Positions 34,659-47,071 of a stretch of 64,000 bases of DNA are shown piece by piece (positions within the stretch are counted from its first letter, which is position 1; each line of letters begins with the position of its first letter). A program made the position numbers and the translations under genes. This DNA is from Nitrosomonas ureae (GTDB taxonomy: Bacteria > Pseudomonadota > Gammaproteobacteria > Burkholderiales > Nitrosomonadaceae). The notes below the pieces were generated by a model. It saw nothing but the letters and a program-made list of their open reading frames with translations. It searched no databases and had not been told where the DNA came from. The stretch lies in the NCBI RefSeq assembly GCF_900206265.1, contig NZ_LT907782.1:2852001-2916000 (forward strand), read 5' to 3'.

Positions 34659-35912
34659 ATGCAATTATTTGCTTTTGGAATCAATCACAACACCGCGCCA
34701 CTGGATGTGCGTGAGCAAGTTGCTTTTCCTGAAAATACGATGGAGCATGCGTTACGCGATCTGGTTGGGCGCAATCCAATAAAGGAAGCTGCCATCGTTT
34801 CCACCTGCAATCGTACTGAAGTATATTGTTGCACCGAAAGCCCCGAAGATGCTGTCATATGGCTGGCCGACTTTCATCATTTGCCGACTCGTGAATTGGA
34901 TCCGTACATATACAAATTGCCACGCGAGCAGGCCGTGAAACATGCATTCCGGGTTGCCAGTGGTTTAGATTCGATGGTATTGGGCGAACCGCAAATACTG
35001 GGACAGTTAAAAAGTGCGATTAAATCCGCAGAACATGCAGGGACACTAGGATTATTACTGCACAAGCTGTTTCAGCGCACGTTCTACGTTGCTAAGGAAG
35101 TTCGAACCTCGACTGAGATAGGTACTAGTTCTGTATCAATGGCTGCGGCGGCTACGCGCTTGGCTGAACGAATTTTTGGTGATATTGCCGAACAGCGGGT
35201 TTTATTTATCGGCGCGGGTGAAATGATCGAATTATGCGCTAATCATTTTGCGGCCCGTAATCCCAAAAAGATTACGGTTGCCAATCGGACTACTGAGCGC
35301 GCCGAAGCATTAGCCAATCGTTTTAATGCACAGGCTATAACTTTAAGCGAATTGCCCGAGCAATTGGCGTTGCACGATATCGTGGTAACTTGCACAGCAA
35401 GTCCCTTGCCCATACTGGGTAAAGGTATGGTGGAGCGCGCAATTAAAATACGCAAACATCGGCCGATATTTATCGTTGACCTCGCTGTGCCGCGAGATGT
35501 TGAATCCGAAGTGGCAGAACTCGATGATGTTTTTCTTTATTATGTCGATGATCTATCCGAGATCGTCAAGGAAGGGCTGGATTCACGTCTTAATGCGGTT
35601 ACACAGGCTGAAACTATCATTGATTCGAATGTAGTTGATTTTATGCGCTGGTTTGCCACGCGTGAAATGGTTCCCACAATTCGCGCGTTACGTGATCAAG
35701 GTGAACGTCATCGTCGGCATGAATTGGCTAAAGCCACCAAATTGCTTGAAAAAGGTGAAGATCCAAAGAAAGTTATAGAAGCTTTAAGTACCGGTTTAAC
35801 AAATAAATTCTTGCATATGCCTTCCAATGCTTTAAATCAGGCAGCAGCGGATGAGCGTGAGGAATTAGTCGAATTGATTAATCGACTGTATCAACTGCAC
35901 CGTCCCCAATGA
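34659..35912 (+). CDS. hemA: Glutamyl-tRNA reductase
   Basis: The start at ATG 34659 ([20 protein letters not shown]) gives 417 residues, the usual size. The catalytic Cys is in [12 protein letters not shown], and the NADPH-binding fold is in [20 protein letters not shown]. The C-terminal dimerisation helices end at [12 protein letters not shown]. It makes glutamate-1-semialdehyde from Glu-tRNA, the first step of haem synthesis by the C5 route. The stop overlaps the prfA start (ATGA), the conserved hemA-prfA-prmC order. Confidence 0.97.
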   Translation: MQLFAFGINHNTAPLDVREQVAFPENTMEHALRDLVGRNPIKEAAIVSTCNRTEVYCCTESPEDAVIWLADFHHLPTRELDPYIYKLPREQAVKHAFRVASGLDSMVLGEPQILGQLKSAIKSAEHAGTLGLLLHKLFQRTFYVAKEVRTSTEIGTSSVSMAAAATRLAERIFGDIAEQRVLFIGAGEMIELCANHFAARNPKKITVANRTTERAEALANRFNAQAITLSELPEQLALHDIVVTCTASPLPILGKGMVERAIKIRKHRPIFIVDLAVPRDVESEVAELDDVFLYYVDDLSEIVKEGLDSRLNAVTQAETIIDSNVVDFMRWFATREMVPTIRALRDQGERHRRHELAKATKLLEKGEDPKKVIEALSTGLTNKFLHMPSNALNQAAADEREELVELINRLYQLHRPQ

Positions 35913-36988
35913 ACAAAAATATCATGGATCGGCTCACTCGTCTGAGTGTGCGTTTGGACGAATTAAATCATTTGCTGAGCAGCGAATCTGCAACTGCAGA
36001 CCTGGATCACTACCGTAAACTTACGCGCGAGCATGCTGAAATTGTTCCGATTGTTGAGCTTTATCGGTCTTATCAGCAATTTGAGCGTGATGTGCAAACG
36101 GCGCGGGAGATGCATGCCGATTTGGATATGCGTGCATTTGCCGAGACTGAAATCCAAACTGGAAAAGAAAAACTGATTCAGATCGAATCGGAAATACAAA
36201 AGCAATTACTTCCGAAAGATCCCAATGATGAGCGCAATATTTTTCTCGAAATACGCGCAGGAACGGGAGGGGATGAATCCGCTTTGTTTGCTGGAAACTT
36301 GTTTCGCATGTATTCACGCTATGCAGAAAGACAACGTTGGCAAGTGGAGATTATTTCGCAAAGCCTGTCGGAAATTGGCGGATATAAAGAGATTATCGCT
36401 AAAATTATTGGTTACGGCGCATATTCGAAACTTAAGTTTGAATCCGGTGGCCACCGTGTTCAACGTGTACCCGTAACTGAAACTCAAGGTCGTGTGCATA
36501 CCTCTACATGTACCGTGGCTATTATGCCTGAGGCGGATGAAGTGAGTGAAGTGGTTTTGAATCCCGCGGAATTACGTATCGATACCTTTCGTGCTTCCGG
36601 TGCCGGCGGTCAGCATATCAATAAAACCGATTCAGCCGTGCGTGTGACTCATCTACCCACCGGGATCGTTGTGGAGTGTCAGGATGGACGTTCGCAGCAT
36701 AAAAACAAGGCACAGGCATTGAGCGTGTTGGCGGCGCGCATTCACGACAAACAAATGCGTGCGCAGCACGCGGAGCAAGCAGCTGCACGGAAGTCATTAG
36801 TGGGTACCGGTGAACGCTCGGAACGGATTCGTACCTATAATTTTCCACAGGGACGGGTGACCGATCATCGTATCAATCTTACGCTCTATAAGATGGATCA
36901 GATTATGGATGGGGACATCGATGAGCTTTGTTCGGCACTCATGGCCGAGCATCAGGCTGAGTTGTTAGCTGCATCAGTGCAAGAATAA
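35909..36988 (+). CDS. prfA: Peptide chain release factor 1
   Basis: A 359-residue protein. The GGQ loop that triggers peptide release is in [19 protein letters not shown]. Stop-codon recognition (domain 2) includes [40 protein letters not shown] is the conserved C-terminal box. It terminates at UAA and UAG. It is coupled to hemA, and prmC, which methylates the GGQ glutamine, follows 32 bp later. Confidence 0.98.
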   Translation: MNKNIMDRLTRLSVRLDELNHLLSSESATADLDHYRKLTREHAEIVPIVELYRSYQQFERDVQTAREMHADLDMRAFAETEIQTGKEKLIQIESEIQKQLLPKDPNDERNIFLEIRAGTGGDESALFAGNLFRMYSRYAERQRWQVEIISQSLSEIGGYKEIIAKIIGYGAYSKLKFESGGHRVQRVPVTETQGRVHTSTCTVAIMPEADEVSEVVLNPAELRIDTFRASGAGGQHINKTDSAVRVTHLPTGIVVECQDGRSQHKNKAQALSVLAARIHDKQMRAQHAEQAAARKSLVGTGERSERIRTYNFPQGRVTDHRINLTLYKMDQIMDGDIDELCSALMAEHQAELLAASVQE

Positions 36989-37020
36989 TCAGTGTCTGCT
37001 GATCGTTCTAAATCATTGCT

Positions 37021-37857
37021 ATGCCACTTGTAACGATCTCACAAGCACTGGCTGCGGCGTACTTGGAAATTGACGCTATTGATGCAATTCTGTTGCTACG
37101 GCATGTGTTATCCGTGAATCATGCTTTTCTGCTGACTCACCCTGATCAAGCATTAACTGTACAGCAATTCGAGAAATTTTCCAGCTTGGTTCAGCAGCGC
37201 ATCGAGGGCTTGCCAGTGGCGTATCTAATTGGAAAACGTGCATTCTTCGATTTAACGTTTAAAGTTACGGAAGCGGTGTTAATTCCTCGTCCTGAAACTG
37301 AATTACTGGTTGAGTGGGCGCTCGAGCTGATACCGTCTCAAAAATTTTGTAAAGTGCTGGATTTGGGTACAGGCAGTGGCGCGATCGGGATTAGCATTGC
37401 CAAGCATCGTCCTCAATCTCAAGTCATTGCAGTTGATTTATCGCCTGCTGCTATCGATGTTTGTCAAAGCAATGTAGAGATTCTGGAAGTGGCTAATCTA
37501 AATGTCATAAGGGGAAATTGGTTTGATGAACTTTCAGGGGAGAAATTTGATCTGATTGTATCAAATCCACCTTATGTGGCTGAGGATGATCCTCACTTGC
37601 AGCAAGGCGATCTGCGATTTGAACCGGAAATGGCTTTGTCTGCAGGAGAATACGGTATGGCCTGCATTACTCATATTATTAATGCAGCACCGGGTTATCT
37701 GGGTAAGGAAGGATGGCTATTACTGGAACACGGTTATAATCAAGCTGAGACTTGCAGGCAATTGTTACGTAATAAGGATTTTAGTAATATTTGTTCTTAT
37801 CCAGATTTGGCTGGCATAATGCGGGTAAGTGGCGGTCAACTGAGTTCGTCAATCTAA
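37021..37857 (+). CDS. prmC: Release-factor glutamine methyltransferase
   Basis: A 278-residue protein. The SAM-binding motif is VLDLGTGSGAIGISIAKHRP, and the catalytic NPPY is in DLIVSNPPYVAEDDPHL. The N-terminal helical domain binds the release factor. VLIPRPETELLVEWAL is the family signature. It N5-methylates the glutamine of GGQ in RF1 and RF2. Position and size are as expected. Confidence 0.97.
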   Translation: MPLVTISQALAAAYLEIDAIDAILLLRHVLSVNHAFLLTHPDQALTVQQFEKFSSLVQQRIEGLPVAYLIGKRAFFDLTFKVTEAVLIPRPETELLVEWALELIPSQKFCKVLDLGTGSGAIGISIAKHRPQSQVIAVDLSPAAIDVCQSNVEILEVANLNVIRGNWFDELSGEKFDLIVSNPPYVAEDDPHLQQGDLRFEPEMALSAGEYGMACITHIINAAPGYLGKEGWLLLEHGYNQAETCRQLLRNKDFSNICSYPDLAGIMRVSGGQLSSSI

Positions 37858-37960
37858 ACCATAAAATTACATTATGGTTCTAATGTACTAATTAATTAGT
37901 TGTTTTCTTGTATTTTCTGTATAAAACTTTTGGGAATAATCTTTTGGAGAAATTAATACT

Positions 37961-38269
37961 ATGAACGTTGAAGATTTAATCGAACAGCAAATCACTAAAC
38001 ATCCGGTGGTACTTTATATGAAAGGTACTTTGGATCAACCACAATGTGGTTTTTCAGCAAATGCTGTGAATATTCTTAAAGCTTGTGGTGTTGATGATAT
38101 TTTCTCGGTTGACGTTCTGGCAGATCCGGAGGTCAGACAGGGTATCAAGGATTTCTCCAACTGGCCCACCATACCCCAGCTATACGTGAATGGTGAATTT
38201 ATCGGCGGCTCGGATATCGTGACAGAGATGTATCAGTCTGGAGAGTTGCAGAAACTGTTCGAGAACTAA
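37961..38269 (+). CDS. grxD: Monothiol Fe-S glutaredoxin
   Basis: A 102-residue protein. The CGFS-type active site is in KGTLDQPQCGFSANAVNILK, and the glutathione-contact motif is in SNWPTIPQLYVNGEFIGGSD. It binds a [2Fe-2S] cluster at a dimer interface and delivers it to target proteins. It has its own leader with GGAGA before the ATG. Confidence 0.97.
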   Translation: MNVEDLIEQQITKHPVVLYMKGTLDQPQCGFSANAVNILKACGVDDIFSVDVLADPEVRQGIKDFSNWPTIPQLYVNGEFIGGSDIVTEMYQSGELQKLFEN

Positions 38270-38349
38270 CTGATTCCAGTTAGAATAATGAGCCACGATT
38301 CAGGGTGTTTACATCCATAAACGACTGAATCGTGCAAGCAGGCTTAGAG

Positions 38350-38769
38350 CTAATTGATTGCTGTTGCAATAATCCAATAACGGGCAAACTTACCCGCTGC
38401 AATAAATAATAGCGCCCATAACCAATTGGTTCGTAACCATCCGGCAGCCACGCATAACACATCACCGATCAGAGGCGCCCAGGATAAAAGCAGAATAGGG
38501 GTGCCGTGCTGTCGCACCCATTCCAGACTTCGCGTATTGCTACCTAATTTTTTATGCAATGTTTTTTCATCCGGTAGTAACCGGCCAATAAGATACGAAC
38601 TCATCCCGCCCAATGTATTGCCGATAGTTGCCAAAATAAGCGCTTGCCAGTGGAGATCAGGGTACGCCAGCAAGACACCTACAAGAACAGCTTCAGATCC
38701 GCCTGGAAGAAGGGTGGCAGCCAGGAAACTGCTGGTGAATAAGGCCAGCAGACTCGATTGTTCATCCAT
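38350..38769 (-). CDS. YqaA/DedA-like membrane protein
   Basis: A 139-residue protein with three to four hydrophobic segments. The re-entrant SNARE-associated (DedA) motif is in ATLLPGGSEAVLVGVLLAYP and GNTLGGMSSYLIGRLLP. SWAPLIGDVLCVAAGWL is the second signature. YqaA-type proteins are short members of the DedA lipid-transport family. It is convergent with grxD and separated by about 80 bp that may hold a shared terminator. The precise substrate is unknown. Confidence 0.9.
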   Translation of the reverse strand: MDEQSSLLALFTSSFLAATLLPGGSEAVLVGVLLAYPDLHWQALILATIGNTLGGMSSYLIGRLLPDEKTLHKKLGSNTRSLEWVRQHGTPILLLSWAPLIGDVLCVAAGWLRTNWLWALLFIAAGKFARYWIIATAIN

Positions 38770-39142
38770 AACATGATCCAGAATTAAAAAGTTTTATAGT
38801 TTAACCTGATATTTTGTACACCGATGAAGATATCGCAAGGAATAACATGGCAAGGTACTCATTCGTCAGGATTCTGGAGGTTATCGCATCCAATAACGAT
38901 GCGATTCTATCGCTGACTTTTGAAGATAGATGTTGAGAAGCGCTCAATGTTGAACTAAGGGGTCTCATAGATTATGAATCGTATGAGTAGAGAAAAGCCC
39001 TTAGAAATTACATTTGACTACTCATAACCTGGGGTTGCTTTGAATCGATGGATGAAATCGACTCAGTGATTAAATTGAACGCAGGTGATTGCAAGCTTGT
39101 TTTGTGGTTATCCGGAAAACATCGGATTCCGTATTTCAGGAT
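38770..39142. other. Non-coding stretch
   Basis: No gene is supported between the YqaA-like gene and the terminator of the RTX gene. Nothing else is recognised. Confidence 0.5.
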
Positions 39143-39180
39143 AATAAATTGCTTCCAGTTGATGCTGGAAGCAATTTATT
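39143..39180. terminator. Perfect 16-bp stem hairpin after the RTX gene
   Basis: AATAAATTGCTTCCAG (39143-39158) is perfectly complementary to 39165-39180, around a 6-base loop. The GC-rich inner part and the A/T-rich outer part make a bidirectional terminator. It lies 35 bp after the RTX stop on the minus strand. Confidence 0.8.
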
Positions 39181-39214
39181 AACTTATAAATCAATAATAT
39201 AGAGTTTAGTGATA

Positions 39215-39853
39215 TCAAAGTGTAAAGACAATCATGTCTGCTGTGATTGAGTTCAGGTTTACACCCACCAGCTCAATGTAGGCTGCACCGCCGAGGAATT
39301 CAGCAGTAAACCCATCATCTCCGTTATCCACAAAATTGGTGATATGCGGAAGTAATTCTGAAACTTGAGTGATTCCAAGTACTTCAGAATCAAAAAACAA
39401 GCGATCTTCACCGATGGTGAAATCAGCAATCTCAAAGTTTCCAAGCCCATAAAAACCGAACGTATCGTTACCCGCTCCGCCATTGAGCCGGTCAAAATCC
39501 CCCGCTCCAGGGGCAACGAGGCTAACAGGTACGCTACCGCCTGCAAGCAAGATGTCGTTACCATTGCCGCCAAATAATCTTTCGGTACCTTCCTGTCCAT
39601 CTATAATGTCGTCGCCGTCGCCGCCGTTCAAAATGTCATTGCCGGCTCCGCCGGTGATGGTATCGTTTCCTGCACCGCCATCGATTTCATCGTGACCGGC
39701 TCCGCCTTCCAGAATATTATCCAGTTCATCACCGATAATGAGTAAATCGTTGTCGTCGAATCCGGCAGATCCGATACCGTCGAATCCGATGCCATCAATG
39801 AATTTAATAGCTCCTGATCCTAAGTTCGGGCGAGGTACTGTTTCTACTGCCAT
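39215..39853 (-). CDS. Secreted RTX calcium-binding protein
   Basis: A 212-residue protein without an N-terminal signal peptide. Residues about 50-110 hold at least five GGxGxDxxx nonapeptide repeats (GGAGHDEIDGGAGNDTI, GGDGDDIIDG, GGNGNDILLAGG), plus GGAGNDTFGFYG further on. The end (FLGGAAYIELVGVNLNSITA) resembles the C-terminal secretion signals of type I-secreted RTX proteins. The repeats bind Ca outside the cell and drive folding. No enzymatic domain is seen and no transporter gene is adjacent. A possible Fur box precedes it and a strong terminator follows. Confidence 0.85.
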   Translation of the reverse strand: MAVETVPRPNLGSGAIKFIDGIGFDGIGSAGFDDNDLLIIGDELDNILEGGAGHDEIDGGAGNDTITGGAGNDILNGGDGDDIIDGQEGTERLFGGNGNDILLAGGSVPVSLVAPGAGDFDRLNGGAGNDTFGFYGLGNFEIADFTIGEDRLFFDSEVLGITQVSELLPHITNFVDNGDDGFTAEFLGGAAYIELVGVNLNSITADMIVFTL

Positions 39854-39916
39854 GATGTGATCTCCTGATTATGTATTGAATTGATGCGATTTTTTTGATA
39901 CCTCCTCATTAAAACA

Positions 39917-39936
39917 ATGATGAGAATGATTCCTAT
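39917..39936. promoter_or_regulatory. Possible Fur box upstream of the RTX gene
   Basis: AATGATGAGAATGATTCC has three imperfect copies of the GATAAT-like hexamer that Fur recognises. It lies about 65-85 bp before the RTX start, in promoter range. Iron control of this secreted protein is an inference. Confidence 0.35.
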
Positions 39937-40044
39937 TATAGTGAATAATGATTAAAATGCAATCATTGATAGGGATCGTTACACGAATAGACTTGATTAA
40001 GCGATGATAAAAAAAATAGAAACCCGCATAACGGCCGGCTCCTT

Positions 40045-41601
40045 ATGATCCGGAAATTGAACGAGCGGTTGCTGCAGGGGAGAGATCTGATCGCAGCAGG
40101 TAAATTCAATGAGGCGGATGAGATAGTCGGTAGGCTTAAAAGTGAAAATCCGCTGTCTCAGGACGTTGCCCGCTTATGGTGTTCTTTGGCGATGCGTACC
40201 GGACGCACGGCTGAAGTACCGGCTTATGCGGCAGTCATTTATGAGCATGTGCAGGGTGATTTTCATAAAGCGCATTGGGCGCATGTGCTGGGTACCGCGA
40301 GTTTTATTTTGCTGGATCTGTCAGCGTCGCAAGCACATTTTACAATCGCTTTGAATCATTTAATGGCACTGGCTAAATCCGGTAAGATCCCGCCACAAAA
40401 GGAAGAAACCAAACCATTACGAAGCGGGACGAATGCTTTTGCCTCGGGTGAAGCGGAAAAATTGTTGTGGGTCACCTGCGCGAAATTAGCGCAATTGAAT
40501 ATTCCCGCATTTCCCTTTGCGGGTACTCTGCTGGGTTTAGTGCGTAACGGCTGTTTATTGGATTTTGATAAAGACATCGATATCGCGGTGCAAATGCAAT
40601 CCTGGGATGCCTGCTGCGCTGCGTTGGAGCAAGCAGGGTGGGAGAAGGTGCCGATGCGCATCCAATATGCCAATTATCGTGATTATGTGCATCCGGAATT
40701 GGGAGTTACGTTAGATGTCTGCGGTTTGCAAGAGAAAGGGAAGCAAATTGTGGGCGGTTTTGCCTTGCCTGGCTATCCGGATGATTATCAACGCGTATCG
40801 GTTTTTCCAAAAATTGACTTGATTCAGAGAAATACTGAGCATGGGACTGCTTGGTTTCCACGTCAGCCGGAAAAGATTCTGCGGGCATTTTATGGGGATT
40901 GGCGCACGCCCAACCCCAACTGGGATACAGTCGTGTCCGCGCTCAATCTGGAGAATTTTACTTTGCTGGTACGCTGCTACGCATATCACCGGCTGATACA
41001 ACATTGGTTACTGGGAAACCTGGCCAAAGCATGGTGTTATGCGCATCAAATTGTATTGAAAGACCCCGATGATGTCCTTGCATTGCGGGGTCGTCAATGG
41101 ATGGAACACGCGATGGTGCGTTTGAACCGTGAAATACCGGCATGGCCGAAGAATCAAGTACAGAAACGCATCTATACGCGCATGGTAGCTGATTTATTTC
41201 ACGAGGGACATATCAACTTTTTACGGGCGGCACGTGCGTTGGGCACGCATTTGACAGTCTGTGTGGTGTCTGACGAGCGTGTGATGGAAAACAAAGGAAA
41301 ATTACCGGTTATGAAGCAGGCGGAACGGGCTGCGGTTGTGGCTGCCTGCAAATATGTCGATGCCGTGATGACGGAAACCCCGCCGGGAGTTACGCCGGAA
41401 TATATGCTGCGGAACGGTTTCGATATTTATACTTTCGCTTGCGTTTCCGAACAGGAGCGTCAGGAGAAATATAAACTATGTCACATGTTGCCGGATGCGA
41501 TGATTCAGGAATTACCCTATACCCCCGGTATTTCAACTTCCGATCTAGTCATGCGTATTCAGGAAGGTGCGGGGAGAAAACATACCGGTGCGAAGAATTG
41601 A
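40045..41601 (+). CDS. Three-part enzyme: helical-repeat, LicD-like transferase, cytidylyltransferase
   Basis: A 518-residue protein. Residues 1-115 look like tetratricopeptide-type helices. Residues about 135-300 match the LicD/fukutin nucleotidyltransferase fold, with FAGTLLGLVRNG at 158-169 and DFDKDIDI at 173-180 carrying the metal-binding aspartates. Residues about 375-510 match a TagD/ethanolamine-phosphate-type cytidylyltransferase, with HEGH at 386-389 and the ISTSD end motif near 496-500. Known relatives make CDP-alcohols and attach phosphocholine or similar groups to surface sugars. Having both steps in one chain is unusual. Substrate unknown. It is followed by a PhoX-like gene on the same strand. 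Confidence 0.78.
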   Translation: MIRKLNERLLQGRDLIAAGKFNEADEIVGRLKSENPLSQDVARLWCSLAMRTGRTAEVPAYAAVIYEHVQGDFHKAHWAHVLGTASFILLDLSASQAHFTIALNHLMALAKSGKIPPQKEETKPLRSGTNAFASGEAEKLLWVTCAKLAQLNIPAFPFAGTLLGLVRNGCLLDFDKDIDIAVQMQSWDACCAALEQAGWEKVPMRIQYANYRDYVHPELGVTLDVCGLQEKGKQIVGGFALPGYPDDYQRVSVFPKIDLIQRNTEHGTAWFPRQPEKILRAFYGDWRTPNPNWDTVVSALNLENFTLLVRCYAYHRLIQHWLLGNLAKAWCYAHQIVLKDPDDVLALRGRQWMEHAMVRLNREIPAWPKNQVQKRIYTRMVADLFHEGHINFLRAARALGTHLTVCVVSDERVMENKGKLPVMKQAERAAVVAACKYVDAVMTETPPGVTPEYMLRNGFDIYTFACVSEQERQEKYKLCHMLPDAMIQELPYTPGISTSDLVMRIQEGAGRKHTGAKN

Positions 41602-41704
41602 CTGCATACATCAGAATAGAAGCTGAAATAGTGTTGTATTAATTCCTTGTACTGGAAGGGCAATATCATAGTATGGCATTTTCCAAAAAATAGGTTATTG
41701 GATA

Positions 41705-42880
41705 ATGCGCAAATTTGATATTAAAGACGTTAAGCGCCGCAGATTTTTGCAATACGGTTTTATGGGGTTGGGTGCGTTTTTTGGCAACATTCTGTTACCA
41801 TCACCCGCCCGAGCTGCAGCTTCTTCATTGTTATCCCTGGGAAACTTGGGACCTCCAGATGCTAATGGGATATGTTTGCCTCCGGGTTTTACTTCGCGTG
41901 TTGTGGCTTACTCAGGGCAAAAGCTTTTTGGTTATACCTGGCATGACGCGCCGGATGGCGGTGCTGTTTTTCGTATAGCCGATGGGGGTTGGATTTATGT
42001 ATCCAACAGCGAGATTGATCATGGCGGCGGCGGTGTGGGTGCTTTACGTTTCAATCCGCTGGGAGAGGTGATTGATGCGTATTCCATATTAAATCAGACG
42101 GATCGTAATTGTTCCGGTGGTAAGACACCGTGGTGGACATGGTTATCATGCGAAGAAGTCGATAGAGGAATGGTATGGGAGTGCGATCCGTCAGGAAAAA
42201 GGGCCGCGCAACCCAGAAGCGCTTTAGGTTTATTTCGGCATGAAGCGATTGCCGTGGATTTCGCACGAAAACAAATTTATCTGACTGAAGATGAGCCGGA
42301 TGGCCGTCTTTATCGTTATACCGCTGATATGGTCGATGCGAAAGGAAATCCTGATCTTGATCATGGTGTGCTGGAAGTTGCGGAAGTAATAGATAAAAGC
42401 ACTGGAACAGTGTACTGGCATGCTGTACCCGATCCATTGGCGACCTTGGTGCCTACGCGTAAACAAGTTTCTGCCAGCACCTCATTTAATGGAGGAGAGG
42501 GTATTTGGTATCGATGGGGAATCGTCTATTTCTCAACCAAAGGAGATAATCGTGTTTGGGCGTATGATGTTCTAAAACAATCCGTAAGGATTATTTACGA
42601 CGCTTCATTGTATCTAGAGCCCATACTTACCGGAGTGGACAGTATTACGGGCAATGCTGCGGGAGAGTTATTGATTGCTGAAGATGGCGGAAATATGGAG
42701 CTTGTCGCATTGGCAGAAGGTAAAGCTAGACCTATATTGCGAATCGTCGATCAGGATAGCTCGGAGATAACCGGACCTGCTTTTAGTCCGGATGGATCAC
42801 GCTTATATTTTAGCTCCATACGCGGCAAGACCGGATTACTTGAAGATGGCTTGACCTATGAAATTACAGGACCGTTCTAA
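41705..42880 (+). CDS. Tat-exported PhoX/DUF839-family protein
   Basis: A 391-residue protein with a twin-arginine signal (KRRRFLQYGFMG, cleaved near PARAAA). The body is a beta-propeller-like fold of the PhoX group: WIYVSNSEIDHGGGGVGALR, WLSCEEVDRGMVWECDP and RHEAIAVDFARKQIYLTEDE. PhoX members are Ca- and Fe-dependent alkaline phosphatases. This one keeps several acidic metal positions but is shorter than classical PhoX, and enzymatic activity is uncertain. It lies about 100 bp after the LicD-like fusion, possibly co-transcribed. Confidence 0.85.
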   Translation: MRKFDIKDVKRRRFLQYGFMGLGAFFGNILLPSPARAAASSLLSLGNLGPPDANGICLPPGFTSRVVAYSGQKLFGYTWHDAPDGGAVFRIADGGWIYVSNSEIDHGGGGVGALRFNPLGEVIDAYSILNQTDRNCSGGKTPWWTWLSCEEVDRGMVWECDPSGKRAAQPRSALGLFRHEAIAVDFARKQIYLTEDEPDGRLYRYTADMVDAKGNPDLDHGVLEVAEVIDKSTGTVYWHAVPDPLATLVPTRKQVSASTSFNGGEGIWYRWGIVYFSTKGDNRVWAYDVLKQSVRIIYDASLYLEPILTGVDSITGNAAGELLIAEDGGNMELVALAEGKARPILRIVDQDSSEITGPAFSPDGSRLYFSSIRGKTGLLEDGLTYEITGPF

Positions 42881-42952
42881 AGTAATCCTCATTTCTCTGA
42901 ATCCTTCCGATTTCTTTTGGGAAACGATAAATTGCGGTCGCTGTATTGATTT

Positions 42953-43573
42953 TTAGCGTACCAGACTCTTGAAAGATCCAACGGATGGAGGCGATGTCAG
43001 GTCGGTTCTTTTGAATTTAATTAAAAATAGCACGGTATGCATATTAAAATGTGTTTCAGCTATAAACGGTGCGGTTGTACCTACGAAACGACCGGAGGGT
43101 ATCTCAAAGATATCTAAATGAAACCGAGCATATCCTGTTTGAGAATCTGCTTCATAAAATGAAAGCTTGGGTAACGAAATGGGAATTAAAGCTGCTGAAA
43201 TTGGAGGAATTCCAAAGAAGGTGTTGGCGTGCTCCGTTCCTAAAGAATCGACGACAATATTCATGCGATAAGTGGCAGACTCGTCTTGTGCGATATAACC
43301 TTGCTGCCCTAGCCAACCTGCAACAACTCCTTTTACTAAATCCTTATCTCCGCTTATCCCGAATAGATCAAGCTTAACTATGGAGCCTTTAGGGATGGGC
43401 AAGGAAAAATCTGATGATTGGGAGATACTACGCATTACCGCTTCGCTTATTAATAGCTGTTCAGTGGCTGTTCTGGCTGAACTGGTTATTTTCTGAGTTG
43501 TTGAACATCCTGCTAAAAAAACTGTTAAGCCCATGACTAAGCACAGTGTATTAATTATTTTTATCCGCATCAA
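42953..43573 (-). CDS. Outer-membrane-type lipoprotein of unknown function
   Basis: A 206-residue protein with a lipoprotein signal; the lipobox is VFLAGCSTT with Cys at residue 23. The mature part starts with TTQKITSSARTATEQLLISE, then a domain with IPKGSIVKLDLFGISGDKDL and FFGIPPISAALIPISLPKLS. No enzyme motif is seen. The residue after Cys is Ser, so sorting to the outer membrane is expected. Convergent with the PhoX-like gene. Confidence 0.8.
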   Translation of the reverse strand: MMRIKIINTLCLVMGLTVFLAGCSTTQKITSSARTATEQLLISEAVMRSISQSSDFSLPIPKGSIVKLDLFGISGDKDLVKGVVAGWLGQQGYIAQDESATYRMNIVVDSLGTEHANTFFGIPPISAALIPISLPKLSFYEADSQTGYARFHLDIFEIPSGRFVGTTAPFIAETHFNMHTVLFLIKFKRTDLTSPPSVGSFKSLVR

Positions 43574-43621
43574 TTTGTTTCCTTTTATATTGATTCATGT
43601 ATTTTTCGATCATAGCTCATT

Positions 43622-44737
43622 TTACAGAAAACGCAATAAGCTTTGCCGGTAACGGTATTTCAGTGAGCGGTAAACACGGCAGACCGGATATAGAATGATC
43701 AGTGCCGCTAGCGTGATTGCGTAGGTTTGTTCCAGGCTGCCGCGTTCAAATAGGAGTTTTAGTACTGTCAGCACGCAGAAGTGGGTTAGATAAAAGAATA
43801 GGGCGGTTTGCCCGAAGACTAGCAAAGGTCCGTTGGGATTGACGGTCCGTTTCATAGATTCCAGACGCATTAGCAGTGCTAAAATAATCGCCATCAAACC
43901 CAGTTCCAGTAAGGTATAGGTGAGACTCGGCGGATATTTGCTGACATGTAGCCACTGTATTAGCGTATTTCCTTCCAGGTACATGAACATGTTGCCATAA
44001 CCATCCAGGCCGCGAATTATTACAAACAAAGTCAACATAAACCAACCGATGGTCATCAGCAGGCGTGCAATTGTCCGTAAATCGAATTGGGTTGCGATGA
44101 ACCATTGGCCGAACGCCCAACCCAGGAGCATGATACCCAGCCATGGCAATGCAGGGTACAGCACGGTGTAAGATTCCCCGAATACCGGCGCAAAAGTGAT
44201 GGCCAACCAGAAGGGAGTCTCGCTGCCGGGCTGCCACAGTAGCATAAGTAATAATTCACTTCCGGCAATGATCGACACTGACAGTAACAAGACCATGCGG
44301 ATTCCAAGTCGCTGTAGAGGAGCCATCAACATCATGCTGATGCCGATGGCATAAAGGACCTGGAATATAGGTTTGCCAGAAACCAGAGAAAACAAGCATA
44401 AATCAATCAAGGTAATAAAAGCGCCCCGAAGCAGTAATTCGCGTTCAATGACCGCATCATTGATACCTTGCTGCCGTTGCTGGAAATTACTGATGGCAAT
44501 GGATGCGCCAGCTAGAAAAATAAAAGTGGGCGCGCAGATGTGAGTGATCCAGCGGGTGAAAAACTGATCGGAAGCAAATTGCACGCCAGGCTCATATAGC
44601 AGGAAGGAATCCGCAAAAATCCGATGGGTGTTGAAATACCATGAAGCGTGATCCAGTGCCATCAGTATCATGACAATTCCGCGCAACCAATCAATGGCAG
44701 CGATGCGTTGTATGTTGTTATCGAATGAGGTAGTCAT
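43622..44737 (-). CDS. DUF1624 multi-pass membrane protein
   Basis: A 371-residue protein with about ten hydrophobic segments. The N-terminus IAAIDWLRGIVMILMALDHA and RWITHICAPTFIFLAGASIA mark the DUF1624 / heparan-alpha-glucosaminide acetyltransferase-like group. The conserved His in DHASWYFN is present. Members may acetylate sugars on the far side of the membrane, but bacterial functions are not settled. It lies 48 bp downstream of the lipoprotein gene's reading end and 60 bp after proB on the same strand. Confidence 0.85.
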   Translation of the reverse strand: MTTSFDNNIQRIAAIDWLRGIVMILMALDHASWYFNTHRIFADSFLLYEPGVQFASDQFFTRWITHICAPTFIFLAGASIAISNFQQRQQGINDAVIERELLLRGAFITLIDLCLFSLVSGKPIFQVLYAIGISMMLMAPLQRLGIRMVLLLSVSIIAGSELLLMLLWQPGSETPFWLAITFAPVFGESYTVLYPALPWLGIMLLGWAFGQWFIATQFDLRTIARLLMTIGWFMLTLFVIIRGLDGYGNMFMYLEGNTLIQWLHVSKYPPSLTYTLLELGLMAIILALLMRLESMKRTVNPNGPLLVFGQTALFFYLTHFCVLTVLKLLFERGSLEQTYAITLAALIILYPVCRVYRSLKYRYRQSLLRFL

Positions 44738-44796
44738 TGATGTTTGCAGGTAAAATCAACGGGAGGGGAAACTCGGTATATAGTTCCAGCTACAAG

Positions 44797-47054
<2,258 letters not shown>

Positions 47055-47071
47055 TTATTCTATTTTATTCT

